From positions 643,181 to 707,180 of the forward strand of contig NW_014577099.1 of the NCBI RefSeq assembly GCF_000485595.1: 64,000 nucleotides of DNA, given 5' to 3'. This DNA comes from Priapulus caudatus (lineage: Eukaryota; Priapulida; Priapulimorpha; Priapulimorphida; Priapulidae). A model generated the notes under the pieces. That model was not told the DNA's origin, did no database searches, and saw only the letters and a program-made list of their open reading frames with translations. A program made the translations under genes and the position numbers. Shown here piece after piece: positions 24,883 through 39,400 of this stretch; the stretch's first letter is position 1; the number at the start of each line of letters is the position of its first letter.

Positions 24883-24995
24883 GATGATGTATCTAACTAG
24901 ATACATATTATGTGTTCTTGTATCTAGTTAGATGCGTCATCTTTTTTGTTGTTATCGCGCCCTTCTTGTTATTAAAAAGAAGGGCGCGATAACAA
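24883..24995. repeat. Two adjacent foldback (inverted-repeat) hairpins
   Basis: Hairpin 1 has arms 24883-24905 and 24919-24941 (23 bp, two mismatches, 13-nt loop), built on GTATCTAACTAGATAC-like sequence. Hairpin 2 has arms 24949-24967 and 24977-24995 (19 bp, perfect, 9-nt loop) with the GC-rich core ATCGCGCCCTTCTT. Only 7 bp separate them. This looks like a small non-autonomous foldback element or remnant. Confidence 0.8.
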
Positions 24996-27900
24996 AAAAA
25001 TACGCACACGTGCTGTAAGGCCGTGCAGGGTGTAACAATAAACAGTAACATACTTTGTATCACACTGGCTTGAATAAGATTCGGTGCGTTCATGCGATCT
25101 GTACAATACGATAAATGGCATATCAACCAGTTGCGCGTCTAGAGGAATTCCAACGTTTAGTGGCGTTAAGCACTTTTATGAAAGCTCCTTTCGAAACGTC
25201 AGAAATAATCAGGCGAATGGAAATACACTGATTGCTCTTGACTGAGCAGAATACGGAGAGCTGGCATTCCAACAAAGGAATAGCCGAGATTTCTTGTATG
25301 CAATTGGGCATAGGCCGTTCCCAGCCGAATGCGCCTCTATGCAAACATCCTCTTAAGATATTTGAAAAACATTTTTATGATTGAATCGTGAGTTCAGCCG
25401 TGACTTCTCAGTGGCGCGTAAAAAGCCAATCCCCATTTCCTTAAATAAAATAAAACTATGCGTGGCCCTCTTTTCAGAAAGACTGTCGTTATTAGAAGGT
25501 AGTCAACAAAGCACTTCCCGGTGCCATTCATCTTACTCCGCCATAAAACGGCAGCAGTTGCGCCGCACAGAAAAGATCCATTAATATTCGATAAAAATAC
25601 GTTAATGTCCCCATAAAATTTAAATGAATATCGTTTCTCGCCCGCAATCTCGCAATAAACTTCTTACATAGAGTGAGATCATTGAATCTTGATGTCTCAG
25701 TTGTGGCGAAATCATGCGGGGTGTATCTTTGCAGCTCTGTTTATTGCCGCTGAAGTTGAGAAATGACGGCCTACAGCGTTGCGGCGCTAAAGGTTTTTCC
25801 AGATTTGCAACACGCCGGGTTCGGTAGTGTCCTGCAGGCATGATATGACTAGGGTAAACAGGAGTGGCGGATTTGTGTATCATATTCGGGTAGACGGCAG
25901 AGAAAATGACATCTGATAAGTTTATTTAGACCAACTGGCATTTCAACACGTTAATGCACGCGGCATGACGGCGATGTATTTCTGCTACATACTTGTGAGA
26001 AACTATATTTATAACTTGTTGTCAGTGACCAACAACGCGCTTACAGGGCCAGCCGCGGGGCAAACCGACTTGTCAGTTCTGCTAACTTCTCAAAGAAATT
26101 CCTCAATCGCATGTGCATACTGTACATATGTGTGCCCTTTTCGTGGCGAAACGACAGCGGACAATGCTCTGCTACTTTGGTCTCCAGAATAAGCCTCGTG
26201 GAATGGCCACGCTTCTGCGCAGATGTGTGTGTGTGTGATCTGATGAATAATTACAGATCGTGGGTATAAAATGTGTTCGCCAGTCCCTCTCCCTACTTCA
26301 CGTCGGAATTTTATCCAACCTGGTTACCACCTATAGAGAACCTCACGTTCGCAAACACGCTGAATTAGGTTGATTAGGTATTTTGTACCGGCTATACGTC
26401 GGAGCTGTGGTACGAGCTGAAAATCTACGATCGAATAGAAATATGACTATATTCGTACCACGTATGCTAGCTACCCGTCGCCCGATTTTGCTTCCACAAC
26501 GTGAATGGTTCGTCATATATACGCAGAGCATACAAACCTCACCTGCGACAAGTAAAGCCATTATTATTTCTCGTTTGCCCCGCGATAGAGCATCGGCAAG
26601 AATAACAATCCCAGTTATGAGGTGCGCCTGTGCCGACGCATACCTGGCCTTTATAGCAAAATATGAACATGCATGTTCAAAAATAGTCATCGGAGCTTGA
26701 CGACAAAGAAAACAGTCACCGCCGCACATACATATAAATGCAAGGTATACACGCCACTTTCTGCAGCCGCATAAGCTCGCTGCCACTTTCTCCGTGTTAT
26801 GTGGGTTCTTGTGTTTGCCTTCAAAAATAGATTAAATATTGGAGCATAATAAACGAGCCGGTTGTTTGCCGACTGCTATTACTGACCAAACACGATGGCA
26901 CCAGCTCCGATCCGCCCCGAAATTCTATAGAGAACATTGCAGGCCGACCCTGGCCCAGGGGCTGCAGGATGCAGTATATTATGAATTATGAATGCTGCCA
27001 AATTCCACGGCGCGCCATAAAACTTTTACGGGCGCCTATAAACAGAGAAAAGTTTGTACAAAAATATACAGCTGACAACGAGCGGGAGGGAGCGACAGGC
27101 GATCCGACGATCGCCAGCCGTTCGCTCGGCTGGCACCGATGGCGAGGCATGTGCGGCACTGCGAAGACCGCAGGGACTTCCGTGCTCAAATCACATGCAT
27201 CCTATACTACTCGCGCGCGCGCGCACGCAGCACCTGCTTGCGAGCAACCCGCGATCCATCAACTTTCATAACTCCGTGAATCACTTATGAATCATAACAC
27301 GGAGTAACGTCGTAATTGGCGCGCTGGCATCGCCGATAATGGATATGGCTCTCGCACGGCATCATCGATCATCGTTAGAGATTCGAAACAGATCCTCTGT
27401 TCCGCAGATTTCAAGATGTTAAAGGCAAACAGAAATCCATACGCGCATATATACCCCGCTGTGTGCATTTCTAATAAACGTTTGACGTAAAAGTAGTTGA
27501 ACGGCGCGCGCGATAAGGTGATTTTGTGCGGGAGGTGTATGGGGGGAGGGGGTGTCGCTTATGTGTTGGCACAGCGGAGGAATCCAGAGCTAAGTAGCCC
27601 CGCACGAATTGCCGTAATCCGTGTGCTAGCTGCTCTCCCGTAGCTTCGAGTGCCACCCGAGGTGTGTGCCGACAAGCAAGTACACCTGCAGTGAACAGCT
27701 GAAAATGTATCGCGAAACATCTAAATATCATCTGCAGCTAGAAAAATGAGAGATGACAAGACTTATAATGGGTTCGCGCTTGAGCGAGCACGCGTATGGG
27801 CATTATGTCTTTGTAGGGAAAACGTGGCCCGCGGCCCGAGAAATCGCTGTCCGTGCGCTCATTGCCGAAATACCTGCAGAAGGCCTGCGTGCAGATATGC

Positions 27901-30900
27901 CCGGTATGCCTCAGTGCTGCTTCGCTCTGTCCGCCGCTATACGATTATGATTTTTACGCAATCGAGCCGGCTAGTGTAGCAGCGCACATGTTTTGATCGG
28001 CGCTCTCTCGGCCCCGTAATAGCAGCACAAGCCAGCTTTAACGGCGAGTAATGGCGAGCAAGTACACGGTAGCCCGGAGATAATCACTAAATCGCTCGTC
28101 TTTCACTGCCATTTGCCTCCGCTTTTGTTACCATGACACTCGGGTCAACTGCGCTACACCGGCGACTCCATTTACAACAAACTATCGACAGGCGAAAGAA
28201 CGGCTAAACAACCGGGACATGTCGGTCGGCTAGCGGCTGCGCTTTACAAGTCAAGAGAGCCGAAGAAAGGGACTTTACCTATTGGAACGCAACGCGAGCA
28301 TGTAACACGAGCGATTTGACAAGAGCGAAAAGCGCACAGCAACTGATTGGCAGGAATCAATTTCGGAAATGAAAGGGTGACTGAAGAATAAAGGCAAGAC
28401 AAGGCTAGAATGCATGATGATCGCCAAGGCCGCCGATGAATCAGGCAATTAACTTTGCCAATCAGAGACTCGAGCATAGCGAGTTCGACTGTTGAGACAA
28501 ACAAATCGGGGAGCGAGCGCAGCAATTTCGAGCAGTGCCGGCACAGCGAGCGATATTTACTCTCTGCCGAGCATTGTTATCTGCCGTCACGACGTTTTAT
28601 GCGTTTAACCGTTGGCGTATTACATTTGCTAGATTAAATAACTGTGTATGCGCAATATTCCCCACTTCTATACGCAGTTTTAATGGAACGACTCCGTTTC
28701 GCGTGTATTGCGCTCTCGAATCTTTTTTCTCTCCCTCTCGTTACTTTGCAGCCGCGGTGCGTACACCCCACGTTCATAGGCGGCCACAGCCCCCGGTTTT
28801 CCATTTCAATGCTATCCTGTCTTGCTCTTTTTCCCTTTCCTTCCCGCTGCCTTCACTTTTCCCCTCCATCGCTTCCGCATTTTCGATGTAATTTCCTCGG
28901 CCTGTATTGGTTTCTTCACTAGCGAGTAGTCTGCCACTTTATCGGGTCGCATTATATTTCTACCCGCAACTTCCCGTCGCCCGCTCGAACGTGCTTCTCT
29001 TGTCTTTATTCCCGATATTGCTAATTTGCGACGGCAGAAAATGCCACTACTCCATGGCAGACAGTAAAATCCTATAACGGCATGTCACTGCGATGTGAAA
29101 ATGGGTAATTCTACATCAGCCGACTAGCAATTAAACTCATTTAGGTCCATCTTCGCGAGGCAAGGCGAGCCACCCAGAATAATAATTGGAAATATCTTGT
29201 TCTGTGCGGTTCCTTACTCGATCCATGATTCGACTGCGCTGCCTCCGAGGACTGCGTGGGGGAACGGAAGAAGTCATAAATGGATGAGCGGCTGAGACGG
29301 GATCGCGGCGAAGCACTTCAGACGATTTTTAGGACGTGGAAAATTGAAAAGTACGGCCTCGATCTCGCAGTGAGCGGGAAGAGGCTAGCTCGCTCTAGCC
29401 CGCCTGTCTCGTGTACGGCGACAGACTCACCCTCGCCGGGAGGTCCCCCCTCTTCGGCGAGCACACATCCGATTTAATAGCCCCGCTAAGTTCGAGTCTG
29501 TGTACGTCAGATTCCATTTCCGAGTCAGAAATGATATTATTCATGAATTACATCTTATGACCCGCTGGTTAATTATTGCCAACGCCGCGCACAGTGGATG
29601 CATACAAATGGAGCGGGATTCATAAAGATTTCTGTTGTGCATTCATCCTCCATTTCCACTCGCCTATTTAGCAGGCAGCAGGCAGCGTTCATCCTGCTAG
29701 ACCAATCCATTAATTAAATCAGCAAAGCATCAAAGGATTCGATCGACAAGGCTGGGGCAAATTCCTAAAAAGGCCACTCTTTCTATTAACCTCTCTGTCT
29801 ATTAGTGGACAGCGCGCAGCTTTGCAGCTATCGATGAATTACAATGATGCAAGATGATGCTGCGATGTTAGACGATGGCAGAGCTGGCGGCGTTAGTTAG
29901 TACACACGCCGACACTGTCGGCAGGTGGCTGGGGGCGGACACCCGCTCTCTGATGATCGCCGACAGAAAACCAGGCGCACTTCGTGTTATGTCCAGCTCC
30001 GCATTATTAAGAAAATAGGCAATAAACATCAGGCGATACGAGCAGCGGCAATAAATATAATGGACAGCCATGCGGCTGATGAGACGTTACAGAATTAATG
30101 GCGAAACTAGCAGGATGTCACGTGACCGAGAAGCCATGACACAAAACAAGCACGTTGGGACGCAGGAAAGCAAAAAGCACTTAACTCGGGCGACTCATTA
30201 AAAGGTTAACACTACTCTTTTCCAGCAGGTGAACGCTACGACTACACTGTTTAAAAATTGTTTTCTTAAAACAAATGCTAAGCGAGCGAAGCTAATACCG
30301 CATAAACGCAATGGCTGCTACAGTTATATATATGTTTCCGATTTTGATCCCTCCCGCAACATCGATTGCGTTAAATATGCAATGATATCGCACTGACGGA
30401 AACTTGCGACTCTTTATTCCCAGTTAGCATCGCACAGCGGACGGCACGAATCACATCAAGATCTGATCGACCGATTTTACAATTTACATAATTAACACCG
30501 ATTGTCGATTACAGCTAGAAATACATCGGGTCTGTATTTAGACGGATCCGCGTGAATTTCTGGTTCGATTATCCATACAACCGATACTCGGATGTATCGA
30601 TTGATATTCGCACGACGATAGATCGTCGCCTGGCACTGCCAGTGTGCGGATGCGCATGGCCGCCGAGCGGGGGTTGGAAGCAGCTGATGACAAAACTAAT
30701 GAGCAGCCATCACGCAGACGACACGACGATCATGCACGCAGTCATAAAAGTCACGCGTGCCGCTAGATTCGATGTCGTCGATTGAAGTACAGGAAGCCCT
30801 GTAACGTAATTGACATCGAAGACTTTTGTCGTGACTCTGCGTGCGCGAGGAGCGACGGTGGGCGCGGGCGCGTCTGCAGACGTGTCGCGTGAACTCGTGA

Positions 30901-31032
30901 GAGACGAGCGGAAGCAGGGCCAGCACACAGCGGCTCGTCTGTCGCCACGCACGTAACACCGTGACGCCGCAAACGATGCGTGTACGTACGCTGACCTCGT
31001 GCATATCGTTGCTGCATCTTGTTATACATCGT

Positions 31033-31095
31033 TATGTATATATATATATATATATATATATGCGCGCGTGCGTGTGACACACACACAAACACACA

Positions 31096-31139
<44 letters not shown>

Positions 31140-31159
31140 ACACAACACCACACACCACA

Positions 31160-31195
<36 letters not shown>

Positions 31196-31256
31196 CACAC
31201 AGCACACACACACAACACACACAACACACACACACCACACCACACACACAATATAT
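31033..31256. repeat. (TA)n then (CA)n compound microsatellite
   Basis: A TA run (about 31033-31060), a short CGCGCGTGCGTGTG bridge, then CA repeats to about 31250 interrupted by ACAACAC and CCACAC variants. A short GTGC repeat follows at about 31291-31313. Confidence 0.95.
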
Positions 31257-33777
31257 AGTAATGCTTGATTGCTTGCATGGCGGCTGCCTGCGGCTGCGTG
31301 CGTGCGTGCGTGCGTATCTTTTCGCTGCACCTTGTACGTTTTTACGAGCATTCGCAATGAGTGCGTGGTCATCCAATGGCGCTTAACGCCAGCTCGCCAG
31401 CGATTAACGTGGGAGAAACCAGCTTAAAAAGTTCAACAAAATTAATAACTAAGCGAACCATTATGACAACGGCCATCGCGACATCGGCATGCAAATGGTC
31501 CCCCGCCTTTATGTGTTGAGCTAACTTGAGGGGTGTTGTCGTCACAGAATCAAGGCCAGAACGCATTATAGTCAAATTAGACGTGGTGTCTTTGACCTAT
31601 ACGAAAACCGCCAGTGGTCACTAAGTGTCGACAGCCTATAATGCTATGAATTGAGGTTATACCTTCTCAAACAAATAAACTGGTTGGCCGGAGCTGCTCT
31701 CGCCCTCTAAGTGTTCAGAACCTGTGCTCTATTTGGCCAGCCCCGAGGAGCTGGGATTTGCAACTCAGAGGACCGCTGTCCGTGCATCAGACAGCCGCAG
31801 TCCTCGGTTTCATCCTGAGATGTTAGATTGCAATGGCTGTTACAGACACTGAGTACACAGCAATCAATCAATACCTGAACGTCTGTCTGCCCGCACCGAT
31901 CCGAACCGCCAGCTCAACCCTTGATGAAACTCTACATTTTCTCAATTTCCTGCCATGTGTCACAGCAGTTACGTCTATTCAAGCTGAATCTGCAGCTCGC
32001 ATAGTCATTTTCATCTTCGGTTTCTCGGTGCTATTCACCGGGAAAATGCAGGATGCTGTAGACACACCGACTCGAAATTGTCGCTTCTTAAATAATTTAA
32101 GGCGCGATTTTGTGTCTCCTAAGATGTCATTTCGCGAGTGAAAAGTTCAGTCAACGGCTTTGACGCTGGTTTGGCGCGATCTTTTATTAATGGGACCTGC
32201 TTTGTTGGAAACAAGATCATTTATTTATACGCCATCTGACTCCTCTGTTTCATACTTACATATAAATTACTAAAGCCCCACTGTATATATTATACCCACT
32301 GCGGCATAACGGAAAACCATCACACGTGTATACGACGCCGAAAGGTGACAAAGCCATCTGACCTTTCCTTGACATTCTGTTTGTATTCGCCACAGTCACG
32401 TCTGTAATTTCCTCTCAATCTCGAAGCTTATATCTACAAACAACATAACTTTATGATCAATTTGATACGGCGCCGGGTTATGCGGATATGAAGCTGGTAT
32501 CTGTGTTCAGTGTGCGGCATGATGTAGCGCAAATAGTTTACCAAAATGGATGTACCACACAAAGCTAGCTGCGGCCGCAGAAACGCTAGAAAGTTATACA
32601 TCTGACTGATTTATATCTGAGTAATATTTTTCGTTTCTAGGCGTAAACAAGGCCATGAGGCTTAGCGTCTCCCGCGAAGTTATTAACGGCAGCTCTACCC
32701 TGCACACATCTTCGCCCCTTTGGCCTCACGCAGAGCAGAGCAGGGGCTGCAGATTTGGATGCTACGTCATCGCACCGACCGGACCTCCTTCTCGACCCGC
32801 CCCGTGCGGAACTTTCTCTTATGCATGAATATATGAAAATAGAACACGGTGTATCGAGTTGCACAAGCAAGCACGTTTATATTGCTAGCATTTGCAAGTA
32901 ATTAGGTCATAGTATTGGTTTCTTATAATATTTGCAGCTGCAGGAGCGGTACCCTGCGCTGCGGTACTACGCCTCAGGCGAACGAGAGCAAATGTTGGCG
33001 CCGCGTTATTAGGGTAGAGAACTTATGGCGAGGCGTTTGGGAAGAAAGTTGGCTGAGATTAGTTGGTGCATAATGTGACACGGCCACCATGTGTCTGTTT
33101 TGGCCCGCGGTTTCCTGGGACATCACAAAGCTACTATGGAAATAAATCCTATTTTAAACGACATGGGGTTGGCACAGATAGAGCAAAATATACGATATTC
33201 TCGCGTCACAAGTTGCCAGCACGTAACTGGTCAATTGGAGAATGACGACATAGCGCGCGCAATTTGAAACAACTACGATTCACATAAAAAATTCAGAATC
33301 CGAAAGTTTATAAAAAAATCCGTACAGACATTATGTCGCTATTGATATTATATAGTAGCACTATTTCGTTTCTCTCACTTTACTAACAATCTTACGCGGG
33401 GGTTACACGTGGAATATCGGTCACATTCACTAGATATAGTAGAAAGATAGATATTTCTCAAATATTGACTGAATACATTCTCCAAAATGCAAAAAAAAAA
33501 TCAAGTCGATTGCACCCAGCAAAACAATACAAACATATAAAGTGGGAGCCTATGTTGACATATAGTTGGTTGTCCTGGGCGTTCTGTCCACTTACTTCGT
33601 CACAAACCCAGTAAGTTGATATAATAATGACTCACACTGCGCATTACACGTGAACATGCTGTTCATAAGAATCCTACACACCGAGACACAAATGCGAGCT
33701 CGCGTACGCGGGTACACGCACGACCGCACGCACGCACACTATATAAATAAACACACTATACAAATAAATATAAAATC

Positions 33778-33867
33778 TGTGTGTGTGTCTCTCTCTCTCT
33801 CTCTCTCTCTCTCGCTCTGTCTCCCCCCCTCTCTCTCTCTCTTTCTCTCTATATATATATATATATA
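33778..33867. repeat. (GT/CT)n then (TA)n microsatellite
   Basis: A GTGTGTGT start, a CT array with short interruptions, then TATATA to 33867. Confidence 0.95.
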
Positions 33868-36382
33868 ACATGATCAGACACAAATATAAAAAACTAGACA
33901 CGTAGTAGAAAAACATGCATCACATTGTAATATACGCATGCATATATACGCATGTATTTATTAAATCCATCAAGCACAGAAGTTTTTATGTGAAAATGTC
34001 ATGGGTTACACTATTCGTTAAGATTCATAAACAACGTTCAGTTTAATCAAACTGTTTCAGGTTTGTTGAGACGTTTAAATCGGTCTGCATGCATAATTTA
34101 TTAGCTCTGATTAAAAACAAATTTGCACACGCAACTTGCTAAATTATTACGAAATTGTGATTATCCAAAGCCTATTGCACTTTTGTTACGCTGAAAAGCA
34201 TATACTTCACACTTATACCATTTCAAGGCAGGAGATACAAAGTAAACTATAGTCATGCCATATGTCCGAAGATATTAAAATTCTTTAGTATGTATTCTTT
34301 CGAGTGTTTGTTCATCTTTTAACATTTTGTCTTTGTGATTCGCTAATGAACCGAATGATTTAGTGCCTAAAGGTGCTTCTAGCTTTCATTACCTTGTGGA
34401 GTTTGATTATTTTATAATTCAGTAGACTACGAATTTATCATATACATAAATAATTACAATTAGCTAAATTAATCTCGATTCTCCACTTATTATGTGTAGA
34501 CACTTCACGTTATTTACATTAGAAATCACGCGAAGTCGCGCATTATAAATCCATGCAGTAATGAGGCCATCACGTTTAATTGCACCTTAATGAATTTGTG
34601 ACTGTGTGCGCGCGTGCGTGCTTGAATTTTGAAGCTAAATTTCTCCTGTCATCATACGAGATGAATGGACTCAATGATCAAGCGGAGTTGTGTGGCGCAC
34701 TTAGCACACTCGATACGGCCATTTTAGACTTTCACAAATAGTTGGATATCATCGCTCGCCAGCCGCATGCGGACAACCGTTGCTATCTCACACGAGACTG
34801 CCGGCTGGAAAACAATCTTGTATCTCGATTTCCTCTCTAATTACGTTCTAACTTATCTTTCTCCATGTCCCCATTTCCTCTGATAATACTCCCTTTAGAA
34901 CATGCCATCCGTCTGGTGCGGTAGCCTGAGGGATGAGATTGCCTGATGCAGAGCTTTCTGTAGTTTGGTGAGCATATTTTGCAAGTTCATTAAATATAAA
35001 CATTGGAAGAGCTATATTGCCCAACGCTTTGAACTATGAGGCAATGTTTCGTCTAAACGTAGAGTTTTTGTTTCTTCTTCCTACGTATTCAATGGACATT
35101 TCCGTGAGTTATCTTTATGGTTTCGTCATTCAGTACTGCCCTGAAGGCACAAGATATGCACTTTTCATGCCAATGACGTAAAAACTGCAATTTTGTTGCA
35201 TTGAATCTTATTTCCACCGCATTGTTCCTTAAACTGAGATATCCCATTTGGCTAGGAATTTTCCCCGTTCTGTCATATCGTGAACAAATGGTTGTGCAAT
35301 TCTGCGCAGATTCTCTTTATTCGGCGTAAAAATGATTGCACCTCATATATATATATAATATGATATATAATATAGTAAATCTTATATTGCGGTATACAAT
35401 TTGCCGTAGCGCTCCCACCGTCTGACAATACAGTCGCATCGCTAACTTACACACACACCAACGAGTCTTGAATATCCTCGTTATTACATAACTCAAACAA
35501 TTCGGCATTCCAGTAGTGCATCGTGATCGAGCTGATTCCTAACACATATTTTATATCTTACCGCGATTCATATTTGACCGTCGCTCTCCACTTAGTGTGC
35601 CAACAACAGATGCCAACAACGAGATCGACTTGGTCTGTTGCAATGCGCATTCGGTATTTGGTCACAAGAAAAGCATACGGTACTCTGCGTTAAACAAACG
35701 CCTTCGAGTTGAGGCTTGTTGAGCATCAACCGCCAACATTAATGAGTTCACGAAGGTGCCAATCAGGAACAGGTTCTACGGGCAACTTCTGTCTTGTCAT
35801 GCGACACTGTCTTTTGTTCGATGGACATTCAGTGGCAATTATAACAAAAACCGTTTGTTACTATGCAGTCATTTCACGACAGCGGCCACGCTATCTCCCA
35901 CGTAGGCTATGTTCAAGTAGATTCAATTGGGGAAACAACTTTCTTTACGAATAGAATTTATCGAGCTATAAATCTGTCTATTAACGACTGTTGAAATAGA
36001 TTTCCGAATTCAATCGACATAATCCTAACATCACACATTATCGCTAGAATATTCCGGAAACTTTCGAAACATTTTTATAATTGAAAATCCTAGTTTATAA
36101 TTATAATTTAAATTTTTAGAGTTAGCGGCTATTCGAGTTCGTTGAAACTAGCGTGGCTTATGACCGTTGAGCACTATTCTAACGATTAATGAAGTTATGG
36201 GAAGACCCGCGATTTAGTGTAGTGACCATAGACAATAGTATTATTTTAATATTATATAATTATATAGTCACTCAATCAAACTATTAATTTTATTGTCACG
36301 AAATAAATAACTTATTCACTGGCCCGTCAATAGCTGGTGGTGCCAGGCACACTCCACATCAAACAAGCGCGTTGCAAATTTA

Positions 36383-36433
36383 AGTATATATATATATACT
36401 ATATATATATATATAGTATATTATATATATATT
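36383..36433. repeat. (TA)n palindromic repeat
   Basis: TA-rich run with internal inverted symmetry (TATATACTATATA and TATATAGTATATTATATA), able to form a cruciform. Confidence 0.9.
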
Positions 36434-39400
36434 AATACCAAGAAAATTATTATACGAAGATACCAAGATTATATGAGTTTTATATTATTTCTGATAATAC
36501 GCGATTGCTTGCCTAGTACTCCGATGACCTTTTGCGATAGCAAAATTGAATATCATATCCATTATTATCACTAGATATAGTTTCGCCCGCAATATTGGGC
36601 TCATTTGTGTTTATAAAGGTCGCACTTCTATTATCTTCTATTGCAATCGGCTCGATCGGGCTTTCTCGTCTCCACACGTGACGCGCCCTGACTAATCACT
36701 GCCATCTATTGGGCTAGATAATCACCCATTTATAATTATTATTGGTATTAACTGCGAATAACAATACAAGTCTATTTTACATGCTAGAATTTCTTAACGT
36801 TCTAAGATGTATAACGAAGAATTACATGATTTTTTATATGTGGACCGTTCAAGCTAGAGGATGGCACGTTTCATCAGTTAGATATAATCGAAGTAAAAAA
36901 TCTATTAGAAGCAGACAGATGTACATGCGTCAGCCGTAATTACATAACACTGAATCATTAATCTTAATCAGACCGAGTTTCCATTATCGGCACCATCACA
37001 CCTATATAGTTTGATAGACGGTTTTTCGTAAAAAAAACGTTCCACATCTACTAAAAGCTTTCAGAAATCGACAAATCGTATAGGGACGGCCATTTAAAAT
37101 GGTTAGCAGCACTCCGTTAGGTTCCGCCAGGCTATGCCTCTATCGCACGAAATCTCCTTAACAACATTGCAAGACATTCGACAATGAATTAACAAGAGAG
37201 AATTACGCGGCTTTCAAAAAAATTAAATTAACATTTCTCTGCCGACACATTGCGCACCCTACAGCATTTCGATCTGTTTTTCAGCAAACTGAAGACAAAG
37301 AGACCCGAAACATTGGGCCTGGTGACACAGGGTAATAGACGTGCGTTAAATAGTCACCCTCCCCTCGCTGCTGAATGTAGGGACAGGCGGTTTCAACAGT
37401 GCAACTGTAATTTTCATTTTCGCTTCTTGATTGCGTAAAGTCCGCGTCAGTGTAAATAATGTCAAAACGTCAAGAAAATGGACTAATTGCCAGATTAGAG
37501 TAAGCTGGAGATGGCAACACGAGTTCGGGGGTTAATTAGTTCACGTTTTTTCCCTCACCGTTAGCTTGAGGGCCTGAAAGGTTAATGTGCGATCAGCTGC
37601 GATATTGCTGGTGTAGAAAGTGCCCTCTGCAGATACGATTTCGACGTTTTAACCTTCCGCATGCTTCGGAGAAAATGCCATTAGTCGCCAACTTAATCGA
37701 ATAGACTGTCGACAACCTGGCTTGGTTGCCTCACATATATGTAAATAGATGCAGCTTATCGAGTTCAGATCATGCATAGCGTTTACAGAGAAGGAATAAC
37801 TCTGGCTTTGCTAATTTAAGGTTTTATCAAATTGGTATGCGTGAGACACGTAATAGACCAATAAATAGTCAGTGACCGGAAAATATTTTTCTTCCCAGTT
37901 TTGCTTTCACTCCTCATAAAAGTGTAAAGTGGATATATAATACCGACATGGAATATAGATATATGTTTTGAGATATAGAATGTTTACGTGCTATTGTTAA
38001 TTGTAGTATATTTTCTATATTTGTACTTTGTATAATCCTCGATCGGCTGGACATCGTTCGGTCATCCACACCAAGTTAGATCTTCTGTTGCATATTCTAT
38101 ATATTTCAGCGCAATTTTAAGAAACGAGACCGATTTGCAAACATTAAATATTCCGTACGTTTACCTTCCTAATTCCCAATGTCACCATAACGTCTCAACC
38201 CGTAAATACCCGTACAATCTGTATATAACCAACGCCTACAGACCACTTATCGTAGGTCAGTTAAGCGATTGACCCGTGACGCACTAGAACGAATGACCGT
38301 TCGAGTCGGACAACCGTGCCAGGCGCGCGCGTTAACCATGTTTAAACTAATTCTAGGAAATAATGTTGAATCGTAATCACCGACAAACTGCTCCGCACAT
38401 TAACCGAGTCAAGCGATAGTGCGTGCATTCAAGCGATTCTGATCAAACTTCTTCCGTGGTTTAAGAATGAGCAATACCAATTAGAATTAGAACATTAAAT
38501 TTTTAAGTAAAATGTTTTGATAGGTAATTCACACAAGAACACAGCACGTCGGATGTTGGTAGTTGTTTATCATTGTTGGAAGATAGAACACGATGAAAAC
38601 CTACGGCATGTATATTTATATATATACACATAACTTATTATATATCCTATACGGCATATGTGCGCGTAAACACGAAAGTATCTATTTGACCGCGAACATT
38701 ATAAATAATCAATATCATAGAATCAGTTGGGTATTAATTAACACAGATGTATTATTACTTTTAATTCTACATGGACGGTTATATTTATCGAGCGATAGAT
38801 TATTTTTCTGTAAAGTGTCGTTTTTCGTGTAAAAATATTAAACAGGTATTTCGTTTCTTCTCTTGAGAAAAGTTATATTCAGTTCAACTGACACCGAAAT
38901 ACGCACTGCGTGACTAAACGGTAGCATTGTAGGGGCGTGCACTGCTTGCATGCTAGGTCAGTCATGCACGCACGCACGCACTTCAAATAAATGGATCAGT
39001 TTTCACGGCGTCGGTACATGTCGAGACTGCATGTAAGCGTGTATCACCAGTGTAACACGCGTGCATCACGCGTGTAGGGGCACACGTATGCGCGCGCCGT
39101 CAATGTACGGACCGCTGGACGTCAGGGAGAATCCGCTATGTTTACAGGCTGCGCGCAACACAGCTAGAACTTGAGTGACCTTTGCGTACAAATGACGCCT
39201 ATAGTGCGAGAGACTTGGTAATTCGGCTACTCGCTTGGTCATTTCAATTACCCACTAGGCTTCCGTCAAATCAAATAACGTCACACTCGGCTAGAAGATG
39301 GATTAATTATGCACGGCTCCGATTGCAGCGCCCGTTGCCGATCCTGCTACACTCACAGCTTTTGTTGCACGTTTCCGCAAACCGGGGCCTTAATTTATTG

